From Prostheceraeus crozeri (lineage: Eukaryota > Platyhelminthes > Polycladida > Euryleptidae): 64,000 nt of DNA. The DNA lies in assembly GCA_907163375.1 (NCBI GenBank), contig CAJQUW010001859.1, forward strand, positions 744,001 to 808,000. The letters run 5' to 3'. Made by a program: the position numbers and the translations under genes. Numbering within the stretch: the stretch's first letter is position 1; each line of letters opens with the position of its first letter. Of this stretch, positions 33,691-46,654 are shown piece after piece. A model generated the notes under the pieces. It had not been told where the DNA came from. It searched no databases and saw nothing but the letters and a program-made list of their open reading frames with translations.

Positions 33691-33944
33691 CATTTGCAAC
33701 GTTCAAGTTGACTGATAACAGATTCAACTTAATGATAGTATTCGCCAGTCTAAAGACTGCCCAGGGCAAACCGCGTGGAGGCTCTATCATGTCTTGCCCC
33801 ATAGTGGACGATTATACGGTAGTGTGTTAGTAGATTTCAATCATTGAAAAGGGAAGATGAGAATCATTTCATTTGTCTCATCAACGTTTATCATGGGAGC
33901 AATCATTGAAGGGACATTTAATGAATTACATTTCACTCTACTCC

Positions 33945-34150
33945 ATATCATAAAGACTAACCTTTGTCGAATGGCTGAAGTACTCTGACCTGGCGAGAGA
34001 AAGCGTCACGTTGAGTATGAAGTCGAACGCCCAACATGAGCAACGGCTCAGAGGTTTCGGTCTAACAAACGACGAACAACCCGTGCAACACAATCCCTCT
34101 ACGGCAGTACCCGCCGTCCCGAAGGAACGCTCGAGCAAAGGAGGTATTAC
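33945..34150 (-). repeat. arm module B, right copy
   Basis: Reverse-complement copy of 19260-19475. The 89-codon frame over it is identical to that in the left arm. Confidence 0.55.
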
Positions 34151-34624
34151 AGCGATGATGTGCTTTATGAGTAGAAGTGAATCTCTTGATAGCAAGAGAC
34201 TATTCAACTAGATAGCAAGTCAAAAATAACCTGATAGCAGGACAAATGTATAGTCAGTAATTTACACTTAGTGAGGAATGATAGATTTGAGTGTAGTGAG
34301 TGGCACTCGATCCCGTCGACAGCCCGAAGGCCTTGTACTGATCACTAGGGAAGTGAGAGATCTTCCCCGATACCCGCTCTTTACAGCTTAAGACATCATT
34401 GTCACTGCCCCGAAGTGGTAACAGCAACGCCGAGTCAAAGGTAGTGAACAGTAGCTGGGATCTAACCCCTCAAAGCTGCCTTAGTCTTAGTTGAATTTGA
34501 AATCTGATAGCAGATTTGAACTCAGCATACTTGAAAACCTTGAGGAAACATCCCAAGTTATTGCTTTGATCAGCTTGATAGCAAGCCGTAGAGAGCTTGA
34601 TTCACCAGCGTTTTGCAATGGAGA

Positions 34625-34830
34625 TGTTTAGAGGCCACCCATGACAAGATAGCTAAGACTCAACCGATTGGCGTTCAAAGTGCTACGTTGAGAGCTGTGT
34701 CAAATGCCCAACATGAGTTGCCCCAGCGGTTACGGTCTCAAATATGACACATTCCCTTGCCACACTTATCACTACGGCATCGTCCGCCGTCCCGAAGGAA
34801 CACCCTGTCAGTGGAATATTACAGCAAAAC
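34625..34830 (-). repeat. arm module A, right copy
   Basis: Reverse-complement copy of 18590-18790, with the same hairpin halves. Confidence 0.55.
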
Positions 34831-35310
34831 TCTCCGTGTCTTGCTCGCTTTCAGTGAAAAGCCGCTTATAGCATGAGAAGACTGGCTCAGACATCATTAA
34901 AAATGCTTTCATTGACTTCAGCAGGGTCGAAAACCCCAGAAAACCTCCAAAACTAGTGAATTTAAATTTTTCAACTTTTTAGCACTACTTATGAAATTTT
35001 ATAAGTAGTCCATCACTTAGGGCAGGTCAATAGCGACCGAACCTTTTTTGAATCAAGTCAAACGGACTTGTAGAAGCAAAGTTACGAGCCTTTAAAGTTT
35101 TGGAGTCTTTTATGGCCTGGAGACGAAGGCCATCTCCTGGCGAATCTCTAAGTCTGACGCCTTAGCTGATATCAGCAATGAAATTTTCTAAGTCGGTTTC
35201 TTACAGAAACTCGGGATTTGGAATGTCCGAAGCTATCATCGGAGCTCAGAGAGACGACCTACCTCTAACAATCGTTCTCCTCTAAATGAAAAGTCTCCGT
35301 CGGTTCCCAG

Positions 35311-35318
35311 CTTATATA
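35311..35318 (-). promoter_or_regulatory. inward-facing TATA promoter of right arm
   Basis: TATATAAG on the minus strand, the inverted twin of 18104-18111, with the same CRE-like and ATCAGCTGAT motifs just upstream. Confidence 0.6.
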
Positions 35319-35394
35319 GTGTGTGGCGATCAGCTGATGACGTAATACCCATCATCCAAACACTAAAAATCCCGTCTATCTCCGGTTCTAGTGC

Positions 35395-38300
35395 TCCGAT
35401 TGAGCTGGAAATACTTCATTTTCATGTAGAATTTGACGCTGAATCCGAATCTGGCCTCCGTTTTCCCATCCGATGCTTCGTTTTGGCTCTACAGTAGGCA
35501 GCCATCGCAAAAATTCTAACTCTGTCGTTTTTCCGAAAAATGTTGAACATTTTTCTCGCCGATTGACTCGAAACTCTCCGATTGACTTGAAACTCACCAT
35601 ACAGATAAAGAATTTCACGCTGATTCCAAATCTGAAATCCGTTTTCCAATCCGATGCTTCGTTTTGAAGCTAGAGCCCAAAACGTCCCAAATTCTAACTC
35701 TGTCGTTTTTCGCCAATGTCCCAAAATCTTAAATGGTGTCTCACATCTAAACGAAGACAGATAGGAACAAGCCGTTTCTTTCACTGAATTTGTCTCACTC
35801 TTAGCTTTCAAACGAGCTATCGCACGACAAAATCCGTCCACTGGAAGCCAAAATCGAAGCAAGCTGTCCAGAGGGGGGGGGGACGTCAGCGAAAATTTTT
35901 CTCTCCGATTGACTTGAAACTCACCATACCGATGCAGAATTTCACGCTGAATCCGAATCTGGCCTCCGTTTTCTCATCCGATGCTTCGTTTTGGCTCTAC
36001 AGTAGGCAGCCATCGCAAAAATTCTAACTCTGTCGTTTTTTCGAAAAATGTTGAAAATTTTTTCTCTCCGATTGACTTGAAACTCACCATACAGATAAAG
36101 AATTTCACGCTGATTCCAAATCTGAAATTCGTTTTCCAATCCGATGCTTCGTTTTCAAGCTAGAGCCCAAAACGTCCCAAATTCTAACTCTGTCGTTTTT
36201 CGCCAATGTCCCAAAATCTTAAATGGTGTCTCACATCTAAACGAAGACAGATAGGAACAAGCCGTTTCTTTCACTGAATTTGTCTCACTCTTAGCTTTCA
36301 AACGAGCTATCGCACGACAAAATCCGTCCACTGGAAGCCAAAATCGAAGCAAGCTGTCCAGAGGGGGGGGGACGTCAGCGAAAATTTTTCTCTCCGATTG
36401 ACTTGAAACTCACCATACCGATGCAGAATTTCACGCTGAATCCGAATCTGGCCTCCGTTTTCTCATCCGATGCTTCGTTTTTGCTCTACAGTAGGCAGCC
36501 ATCGCAAAAATTCTAACTCTGTCGTTTTTTCGAAAAATGTTGAAAATTTTTTCTCTCCGATTGACTTGAAACTCACCATACAGATAAAGAATTTCACGCT
36601 GATTCCAAATCTGAAATCCGTTTTCCAATCCGATGCTTCGTTTTGAAGCTACAGCCCAAAACGTCCCAAATTCTAACTCTGTCGTTTTTTGCCAATGTCC
36701 CAAAATCTTAAATGGCGTCTCACATCTAAACGAAGACAGATAGGAACAAGCCGATTCTTTCACTGAATTTGTCTCACTCTTAGCTTTCAAACGAGCTATC
36801 GCACGACAAAATCCGTCCACTGGAAGCCAAAATCGAAGCAAGCTGTCCAGAGGGGGGGGGACGTCAGCGAAAATTTTTTCTCTCCGATGGCGTTCAAATT
36901 CACCATATGGATGCAGAATTTGACGCTGAATCCGAATCTGGCCTCCGTTTTCCCATCCGATGGCTCGTTTGGGCGCCACACACCAAAACGTCCCAAATTC
37001 TAACTCTGTCGTTTTTTCGAAAAATGTTGAAAATTTTTTCTCGCCAATTGACTTGAAACTCACCATACAGATAGAGAATTTCACGCTGATTCCAAATCTG
37101 AAATCCGTTTTCCAATCCGATGCTTCGTTTTGAAGCTAGAGCCCAAAACGTCCCAAACTCTAACTCTGTCGTTTTTCGCCAATGTCCCAAAATCTTAAAT
37201 GGCGTCTCACATCTAAACGAAGACAGATAGGAACAAGCCGTTTCTTTCACTGAATTTGTCTCACTCTTAGCTTTCAAACGAGCTATCGCACGACAAAATC
37301 CGTCCACTGGAAGCCAAAATCGAAGCAAGCTGTCCAGAGGGGGGGGTGGACGTCAGCGAAAATTTTTCTCTCCGATTGACTTGAAACTCACCATACCGAT
37401 GCAGAATTTCACGCTGAATCCGAATCTGGCCTCCGTTTTCTCATCCGATGCTTCGTTTTTGCTCTACAGTAGGCAGCCATCGCAAAAATTCTAACTCTGT
37501 CGTTTTTTCGAAAAATGTTGAAAATTTTTTCTCGCCGATTGACTTGAAACTCACCATACAGATAAAGAATTTCACGCTGATTCCAAATCTGAAATCCGTT
37601 TTCCAATCCGATGCTTCGTTTTGAAGCTACAGCCCAAAACGTCCCAAATTCTAACTCTGTCGTTTTTCGCCAATGTCCCAAAATTTTAAATGGCGTCTCA
37701 CATCTAAACGAAGACAGATAGGAACAAGCCGTTTCTTTCAGTGAATTTGTCTCACTCTTAGCTTTCAAACGAGCTATCGCACGACAAAATCCGTCCACTG
37801 GAAGCCAAAATCGAAGCAAGCTGTCCAGAGGGGGGGGGACGTCAGCGAAAATTTTTTCTCTCCGATGGCGTTCAAATTCACCATATGGATGCAGAATTTG
37901 ACGCTGAATCCGAATCTGGCCTCCGTTTTCCCATCCGATGGCTCGTTTGGGCGCCACACACCAAAACGTCCCAAATTCTAACTCTGTCGTTTTTTCGAAA
38001 AATGTTGAAAATTTTTTCTCGCCAATTGACTTGAAACTCACCATACAGATAGAGAATTTCACGCTGATTCCAAATCTGAAATCCGTTTTCCAATCCGATG
38101 CTTCGTTTTGAAGCTAGAGCCCAAAACGTCCCAAACTCTAACTCTGTCGTTTTTCGCCAATGTCCCAAAATCTTAAATGGCGTCTCACATCTAAACGAAG
38201 ACAGATAGGAACAAGCCGTTTCTTTCACTGAATTTGTCTCACTCTTAGCTTTCAAACGAGCTATCGCACGACAAAATCCGTCCACTGGAAGCCAAAATCG

Positions 38301-41300
38301 AAGCAAGCTGTCCAGAGGGGGGGTGGACGTCAGCGAAAATTTTTCTCTCCGATTGACTTGAAACTCACCATACCGATGCAGAATTTCACGCTGAATCCGA
38401 ATCTGGCCTCCGTTTTCTCATCCGATGCTTCGTTTTTGCTCTACAGTAGGCAGCCATCGCAAAAATTCTAACTCTGTCGTTTTTTCGAAAAATGTTGAAA
38501 TTTTTTTCTCGCCGATTGACTTGAAACTCACCATACAGATAGAGAATTTCACGCTGATTCCAAATCTGAAATCCGTTTTCCAATCCGATGCTTCGTTTTG
38601 AAGCTACAGCCCAAAACGTCCCAAATTCTAACTCTGTCGTTTTTCGCCAATGTCCCAAAATTTTAAATGGCGTCTCACATCTAAACGAAGACAGATAGGA
38701 ACAAGCCGTTTCTTTCAGTGAATTTGTCTCACTCTTAGCTTTCAAACGAGCTATCGCACGACAAAATCCGTCCACTGGAAGCCAAAATCGAAGCAAGCTG
38801 TCCAGAGGGGGGGGGACGTCAGCGAAAATTTTTTCTCTCCGATGGCGTTCAAATTCACCATATGGATGCAGAATTTGACGCTGAATCCGAATCTGGCCTC
38901 CGTTTTCCCATCCGATGGTTCGTTTGGGCGCCACACACCAAAACGTCCCAAATTCTAACTCTGTCGTTTTTTCGAAAAATGTTGAAAATTTTTTCTCGCC
39001 AATTGACTTGAAACTCACCATACAGATAGAGAATTTCACGCTGATTCCAAATCTGAAATCCGTTTTCCAATCCGATGCTTCGTTTTGAAGCTAGAGCCCA
39101 AAACGTCCCAAATTCTAACTCTGTCGTTTTTCGCCAATGTCCCAAAATCTTAAATGGCGTCTCACATCTAAACGAAGACAGATAGGAACAAGCCGATTCT
39201 TTCACTGAATTTGTCTCACTCTTAGCTTTCAAACGAGCTATCGCACGACAAAATCCGTCCACTGGAAGCCAAAATCGAAGCAAGCTGTCCAGAGGGGGGG
39301 GGTGGACGTCAGCGAAAATTTTTTCACTCCGATTGACTTGAAACTCACCATACCGATGCAGAATTTCACGCTGAATCCGAATCTGGCCTCCGTTTTCTCA
39401 TCCGATGCTTCGTTTTGGCGCTACAGTAGGCAGCCATCGCAAAAATTCTAACTCTGTCGTTTTTTCGAAAAATGTTGAAAATTTTTTCTCGCCAATTGAC
39501 TTGAAACTCACCATACAGATAAAGAATTTGACGCTGATTCCAAATCTGAAATCCGTTTTCCAATCCGATGCTTCGTTTTGAAGCTAGAGCCCAAAACGTC
39601 CCAAATTCTAACTCTGTCGTTTTTCGCCAATGTCCCAAAATCTTAAATGGCGTCTCACATCTAAACGAAGACAGATAGGAACAAGCCGTTTCTTTCAGTG
39701 AATTTGTCTCACTCTTAGCTTTCAAACGAGCTATCGCACGACAAAATCCGTCCACTGGAAGCCAAAATCGAAGCAAGCTGTCCAGAGGGGGGGGGACGTC
39801 AGCGAAAATTTTTTCTCTCAGATGGCGTTCAAATTCACCATACGGATGCAGAATTTGACGCTGAATCCGAATCTGGCCTCCGTTTTCCCATCCGATGGTT
39901 CGTTTGGGCGCCACACACCAAAACGTCCCAAATTCTAACTCTGTCGTTTTTTCGAAAAATGTTGAAAATTTTTTCTCGCCAATTGACTTGAAACTCACCA
40001 TACAGATAGAGAATTTCACGCTGATTCCAAATCTGAAATCCGTTTTCCAATCCGATGCTTCGTTTTGAAGCTAGAGCCCAAAACGTCCCAAATTCTAACT
40101 CTGTCGTTTTTCGCCAATGTCCCAAAATCTTAAATGGCGTCTCACATCTAAACGAAGACAGATAGGAACAAGCCGTTTCTTTCACTGAATTTGTCTCACT
40201 CTTAGCTTTCAAACGAGCTATCGCACGACAAAATCCGTCCACTGGAAGCCAAAATCGAAGCAAGCTGTCCAGAGGGGGGGGTGACGTCAGCGAAAATTTT
40301 TTCTCTCCGATTGACTTGAAACTCACCATACCGATGCAGAATTTCACGCTGAATCCGAATCTGGCCTCCGTTTTCTCATCCGATGCTTCGTTTTTGCTCT
40401 ACAGTAGGCAGCCATCGCAAAAATTCTAACTCTGTCGTTTTTTCGAAAAATGTTGAAAATTTTTTCTCGCCGATTGACTTGAAACTCACCATACAGATAA
40501 AGAATTTCACGCTGATTCCAAATCTGAAATCCGTTTTCCAATCCGATGCTTCGTTTTGAAGCTACAGCCCAAAACGTCCCAAATTCTAACTCTGTCGTTT
40601 TTTGCCAATGTCCCAAAATTTTAAATGGCGTCTCACATCTAAACGAAGACAGATAGGAACAAGCCGTTTCTTTCAGTGAATTTGTCTCACTCTTAGCTTT
40701 CAAACGAGCTATCGCACGACAAAATCCGTCCACTGGAAGCCAAAATCGAAGCAAGCTGTCCAGAGGGGGGGGGACGTCAGCGAAAATTTTTTCTCTCCGA
40801 TGGCGTTCAAATTCACCATATGGATGCAGAATTTGACGCTGAATCCGAATCTGGCCTCCGTTTTCCCATCCGATGGTTCGTTTGGGCGCCACACACCAAA
40901 ACGTCCCAAATTCTAACTCTGTCGTTTTTTCGAAAAATGTTGAAAATTTTTTCTCGCCAATTGACTTGAAACTCACCATACAGATAGAGAATTTCACGCT
41001 GATTCCAAATCTGAAATCTGTTTTCCAATCCGATGCTTCGTTTTGAAGCTAGAGCCCAAAACGTCCCAAATTCTAACTCTGTCGTTTTTCGCCAATGTCC
41101 CAAAATCTTAAATGGCGTCTCACATCTAAACGAAGACAGATAGGAACAAGCCGATTCTTTCACTGAATTTGTCTCACTCTTAGCTTTCAAACGAGCTATC
41201 GCACGACAAAATCCGTCCACTGGAAGCCAAAATCGAAGCAAGCTGTCCAGAGGGGGGGGGGTGGACGTCAGCGAAAATTTTTTCACTCCGATTGACTTGA

Positions 41301-44300
41301 AACTCACCATACCGATGCAGAATTTCACGCTGAATCCGAATCTGGCCTCCGTTTTCTCATCCGATGCTTCGTTTTGGCTCTACAGTAGGCAGCCATCGCA
41401 AAAATTCTAACTCTGTCGTTTTTTCGAAAAATGTTGAAAATTTTTTCTCGCCAATTGACTTGAAACTCACCATACAGATAGAGAATTTGACGCTGATTCC
41501 AAATCTGAAATCCGTTTTCCAATCCGATGCTTCGTTTTGAAGCTAGAGCCCAAAACGTCCCAAATTCTAACTCTGTCGTTTTTCGCCAATGTCCCAAAAT
41601 CTTAAATGGCGTCTCACATCTAAACGAATACAGATAGGAACAAGCCGATTCTTTCACTGAATTTGTCTCACTCTTAGCTTTCAAACGAGCTATCGCACGA
41701 CAAAATCCGTCCACTGGAAGCCAAAATCGAAGCAAGCTGTCCAGAGGGGGGGGGACGTCAGCGAAAATTTTTTCTCTCAGATGGCGTTCAAATTCACCAT
41801 ACGGATGCAGAATTTGACGCTGAATCCGAATCTGGCCTCCGTTTTCCCATCCGATGGTTCGTTTGGGCGCCACACACCAAAACGTCCCAAATTCTAACTC
41901 TGTCGTTTTTTCGAAAAATGTTGAAAATTTTTTCTCGCCAATTGACTTGAAACTCACCATACAGATAGAGAATTTCACGCTGATTCCAAATCTGAAATCC
42001 GTTTTCCAATCCGATGCTTCGTTTTGAAGCTAGAGCCCAAAACGTCCCAAATTCTAACTCTGTCGTTTTTCGCCAATGTCCCAAAATCTTAAATGGCGTC
42101 TCACATCTAAACGAATACAGATAGGAACAAGCCGATTCTTTCACTGAATTTGTCTCACTCTTAGCTTTCAAACGAGCTATCGCACGACAAAATCCGTCCA
42201 CTGGAAGCCAAAATCGAAGCAAGCTGTCCAGAGGGGGGGTGGACGTCAGCGAAAATTTTTCTCTCCGATTGACTTGAAACTCACCATACCGATGCAGAAT
42301 TTCACGCTGAATCCGAATCTGGCCTCCGTTTTCTCATCCGATGCTTCGTTTTTGCTCTACAGTAGGCAGCCATCGCAAAAATTCTAACTCTGTCGTTTTT
42401 TCGAAAAATGTTGAAAATTTTTTCTCTCCGATTGACTTGAAACTCACCATACAGATAAAGAATTTCACGCTGATTCCAAATCTGAAATCCGTTTTCCAAT
42501 CCGATGCTTCGTTTTGAAGCTACAGCCCAAAACGTCCCAAATTCTAACTCTGTCGTTTTTCGCCAATGTCCCAAAATCTTAAATGGCGTCTCACATCTAA
42601 ACGAATACAGATAGGAACAAGCCGATTCTTTCACTGAATTTGTCTCACTCTTAGCTTTCAAACGAGCTATCGCACGACAAAATCCGTCCACTGGAAGCCA
42701 AAATCGAAGCAAGCTGTCCAGAGGGGGGGGGACGTCAGCGAAAATTTTTTCTCTCAGATGGCGTTCAAATTCACCATACGGATGCAGAATTTGACGCTGA
42801 ATCCGAATCTGGCCTCCGTTTTCCCATCCGATGGTTCGTTTGGGCGCCACACACCAAAACGTCCCAAATTCTAACTCTGTCGTTTTTTCGAAAAATGTTG
42901 AAAATTTTTTCTCGCCAATTGACTTGAAACTCACCATACAGATAGAGAATTTCACGCTGATTCCAAATCTGAAATCCGTTTTCCAATCCGATGCTTCGTT
43001 TTGAAGCTAGAGCCCAAAACGTCCCAAATTCTAACTCTGTCGTTTTTCGCCAATGTCCCAAAATCTTAAATGGCGTCTCACATCTAAACGAATACAGATA
43101 GGAACAAGCCGATTCTTTCACTGAATTTGTCTCACTCTTAGCTTTCAAACGAGCTATCGCACGACAAAATCCGTCCACTGGAAGCCAAAATCGAAGCAAG
43201 CTGTCCAGAGGGGGGGTGGACGTCAGCGAAAATTTTTCTCTCCGATTGACTTGAAACTCACCATACCGATGCAGAATTTCACGCTGAATCCGAATCTGGC
43301 CTCCGTTTTCTCATCCGATGCTTCGTTTTTGCTCTACAGTAGGCAGCCATCGCAAAAATTCTAACTCTGTCGTTTTTTCGAAAAATGTTGAAAATTTTTT
43401 CTCGCCAATTGACTTGAAAGTCACCATACAGATAAAGAATTTCACGCTGATTCCAAATCTGAAATCCGTTTTCCAATCCGATGCTTCGTTTTGAAGCTAC
43501 AGCCCAAAACGTCCCAAATTCTAACTCTGTCGTTTTTTGCCAATGTCCCAAAATCTTAAATGGCGTCTCACATCTAAACGAAGACAGATAGGAACAAGCC
43601 GTTTCTTTCAGTGAATTTGTCTCACTCTTAGCTTTCAAACGAGCTATCGCACGACAAAATCCGTCCACTGGAAGCCAAAATCGAAGCAAGCTGTCCAGAG
43701 GGGGGGGGACGTCAGCGAAAATTTTTTCTCTCCGATGGCGTTCAAATTCACCATATGGATGCAGAATTTGACGCTGAATCCGAATCTGGCCTCCGTTTTC
43801 CCATCCGATGGTTCGTTTGGGCGCCACACACCAAAACGTCCCAAATTCTAACTCTGTCGTTTTTTCGAAAAATGTTGAAAATTTTTTCTCGCCGATTGAC
43901 TTGAAACTCACCATACAGATAGAGAATTTCACGCTGATTACAAATCTGAAATCCGTTTTCCAATCCGATGCTTCGTTTTGAAGCTAGAGCCCAAAACGTC
44001 CCAAATTCTAACTCTGTCGTTTTTCGCCAATGTCCCAAAATCTTAAATGGCGTCTCACATCTAAACGAAGACAGATAGGAACAAGCCGATTCTTTCAGTG
44101 AATTTGTCTCACTCTTAGCTTTCAAACGAGCTATCGCACGACAAAATCCGTCCACTGGAAGCCAAAATCGAAGCAAGCTGTCCAGAGGGGGGGTGGACGT
44201 CAGCGAAAATTTTTCTCTCCGATTGACTTGAAACTCACCATACCGATGCAGAATTTCACGCTGAATCCGAATCTGGCCTCCGTTTTCTCATCCGATGCTT

Positions 44301-44934
44301 CGTTTTGGCTCTACAGTAGGCAGCCATCGCAAAAATTCTAACTCTGTCGTTTTTTCGAAAAATGTTGAAAATTTTTTCTCGCCAATTGACTTGAAACTCA
44401 CCATACAGATAGAGAATTTCACGCTGATTCCAAATCTGAAATCCGTTTTCCAATCCGATGCTTCGTTTTGAAGCTACAGCCCAAAACGTCCCAAATTCTA
44501 ACTCTGTCGTTTTTCGCCAATGTCCCAAAATCTTAAATGGCGTCTCACATCTAAACGAATACAGATAGGAACAAGCCGTTTCTTTCACTGAATTTGTCTC
44601 ACTCTTAGCTTTCAAACGAGCTATCGCACGACAAAATCCGTCCACTGGAAGCCAAAATCGAAGCAAGCTGTCCAGAGGGGGGGGACGTCAGCGAAAATTT
44701 TTTCACTCCGATTGACTTGAAACTCACCCTACCGATGCAGAATTTCACGCTGAATCCGAATCTGGCCTCCGTTTTCTCATCCGATGCTTCGTTTGGGCGC
44801 TACACACCAAAACGTCCCAAATTTTAACTCTGTTAAAATTTTGAAGAAAAATTTTTTCTCGCCGATTGAGCTGGAAATCACACCACAGATGCAGAATTTT
44901 ACGCTGAATCCGAATCTGGCAGACATTTCACCAT
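35395..44934. repeat. 978-bp higher-order satellite array, right arm (expanded)
   Basis: About 9.5 kb. The higher-order unit is 977-981 bp, repeating from about 36.4 kb to 44.9 kb in roughly nine copies, and is a doublet of 489-bp units. Each 489-bp unit has a long (about 328 bp) and a short (about 161 bp) submonomer, both with an ATCCGATG core. A run of 7-11 G followed by ACGTCAGCG recurs about 19 times at 488-490 bp spacing. Units are nearly identical, so the array is recently amplified. Recurrent frames of 217 and 142 codons are by-products of a period close to a multiple of three. Confidence 0.95.
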
Positions 44935-45041
44935 CCACGACAACCTAGACGGTCGCCCACGTCAACCTAGACGGTCGCCCACGTCAACCTAGACGGTCGC
45001 CCACGTCAACCTGGACGGTCGCCCAAGTCAACCAGGCGGTC
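44935..45041. repeat. 22-bp minisatellite near right tip
   Basis: Inverted counterpart of 16698-16804, five units of AGACGGTCGCCCACGTCAAC plus CT. Confidence 0.9.
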
Positions 45042-45206
45042 GGACCAACTCACTCGAGTCTCACACTCTGTCGTTGCAGAGGGGGGGGAGTCAGCGAACA
45101 GTTTGCGAACCCACCTGGCCGGCACACCACGACAGACCACAACCTCTGTCGTTCCAGAGGGGGGGGGAGGGCGCGCTGTGTTTATTCTGGACCTTTTGTT
45201 ACTACT
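45042..45206. repeat. right terminal inverted repeat tip with G-tracts
   Basis: Reverse complement of 16533-16697, ending GGACCTTTTGTTACTACT. Two G-tracts are present, at about 45080 and 45160. Confidence 0.9.
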
Positions 45207-45212
45207 AATGGA
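45207..45212 (+). repeat. Polinton target-site duplication, right
   Basis: AATGGA, exact copy of 16527-16532. Confidence 0.9.
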
Positions 45213-46654
45213 GTTAAACAATAGAACTACAATGACACTCCACTACACCGAAAGCAATGAAACTATTTACACTATGCCTAAGACTACACGCTTATGTAAG
45301 ACTGCTCGCAGATCTGCTTCATTGGGATCATCAGATCCACTCGGGGCAGTATCTCTGTGCTATTCTCAGTGACATTTGCTTAACTTTTATTTATTCTCTA
45401 AGTCATGCAACCTACTTTGACCTAACCATACATACTTACATCTAGTGTCAGTTCTTGCATCTTACTGTATAAATTCTTTTGCGATTTTTATTTCATAATG
45501 CAACACGCTACTGATACTAGGCTCTCCTATTCAATCTATTACTAGTACTACTAACTCGTGTATGAGATGGTTTCATCATAGCATTCGAACTCGTTAGATT
45601 TAATTAGCCCTAACCCTATCCGGGTTCGGGGTTTTAAGATATCTAACTCGTGGAATGCTATAAAAGAAGCAAATATGCACTAGTTGCGTAAATAACTGAT
45701 ATTCAATAGGATGAATGGGTTCAATCTTGGATTCATATGCAAAGTTTCTGAAGTAACAAATGCAGATGCAAGCTGCTTGAAATTCACTTCATTTCCTGTT
45801 TAATTGTTTAATTTTCTAGCACAAGTACTGACGACCCATGGAATACATGAAAATCAACTGAAGAGATTCCAAGAATATAGGTTGCTGACTAAGACTATGA
45901 AAGTGGTTTCGCATGTCTAAGTTGGTAATTACAATTATTTTAGTTACTTCAAAACTGTCGGCATTACATGGGGTCCGCAAATTGCCGGAACAGGCAACGT
46001 TCTAATACTTCAGTGACTGCGCATCCCTGATGTCAATAGATGATCCGCGAGGGATCTCGCTCTTATGAACTTGAACTTAGCCACTGCAGTAATCATTTCA
46101 GCGTACATTGTACGTATTTGTGAAATCGACTAGTCGTTACATAAGAATTTCAAGATGAACTTGTTGAAATCACATTTCATCTCTGAGTTCAGATGAAGAT
46201 GATCATGACAGTCAAGACCTTGCAACAACAGACAGGACATGCCATGCGACAACATCACTCTTCTAAAGCGAAAAGGTGATCAATTGTCACAAGGTTTTCA
46301 ACTTCAACAGAGCGCATGTATAGTTGAACTATTCGGTCTCTATCCATATTGTCTGTTATCAAACCTTTAAATAAATTGATTATTAGATATAGGCATTAAG
46401 TGCCGCCTTTCGTCCAGGCATGGGAAACAGAGATTTTGGGCGGATATTTAGACGGGCATGGTTAAATAAGGATACAGTCAGCTCATCAATTTCATTCTTA
46501 ATAGATCTGGCATTTACATGTACAAGATAATTTTAATGGCAGTGATTGATAAATATATGTTATAATGCAGGGTGACCCATATCTCCCTCCGGGATTTGAA
46601 ATTGCTGTGAAATGGTATATTTTATGGACATCTAATTAATACCAGTACTTATCA
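45213..46654. other. intergenic, nothing recognised
   Basis: No coding exon, RNA gene or bounded repeat could be supported. Confidence 0.45.

Larger units (their letters stand above)
16533..45206. mobile_element. Polinton/Maverick-type element with giant inverted arms (broken)
   Basis: A 28,674-bp element. Its left tip reads AGTAGTAACAAAAGGTCC and its right tip is the exact reverse complement, so it has the AG...CT ends known for Polintons, flanked by a perfect 6-bp AATGGA duplication. The arms are inverted copies: left about 16533-21600, right about 31740-45206, with tandem arrays expanded differently in each. The core (about 24480-31480) carries a protein-primed family B DNA polymerase on the minus strand and worn plus-strand remains. 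Integrase, packaging ATPase, protease and major capsid genes are not recognised. The polymerase looks whole; the rest of the core is broken in several places or deleted. The unique parts of the arms differ by roughly one base in the few hundred I compared, so the insertion is recent or the arms have been homogenised. An adintovirus-like relative is an alternative label for the same lineage. Confidence 0.85.

Noticed and set aside
36431-44666. Recurrent frames of 217, 142 and 136 codons on the minus strand
   Set aside because: They repeat with every 978-bp satellite unit, overlap one another in several frames, cross G-tracts and stay open only because the period is close to a multiple of three. 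They are not genes.
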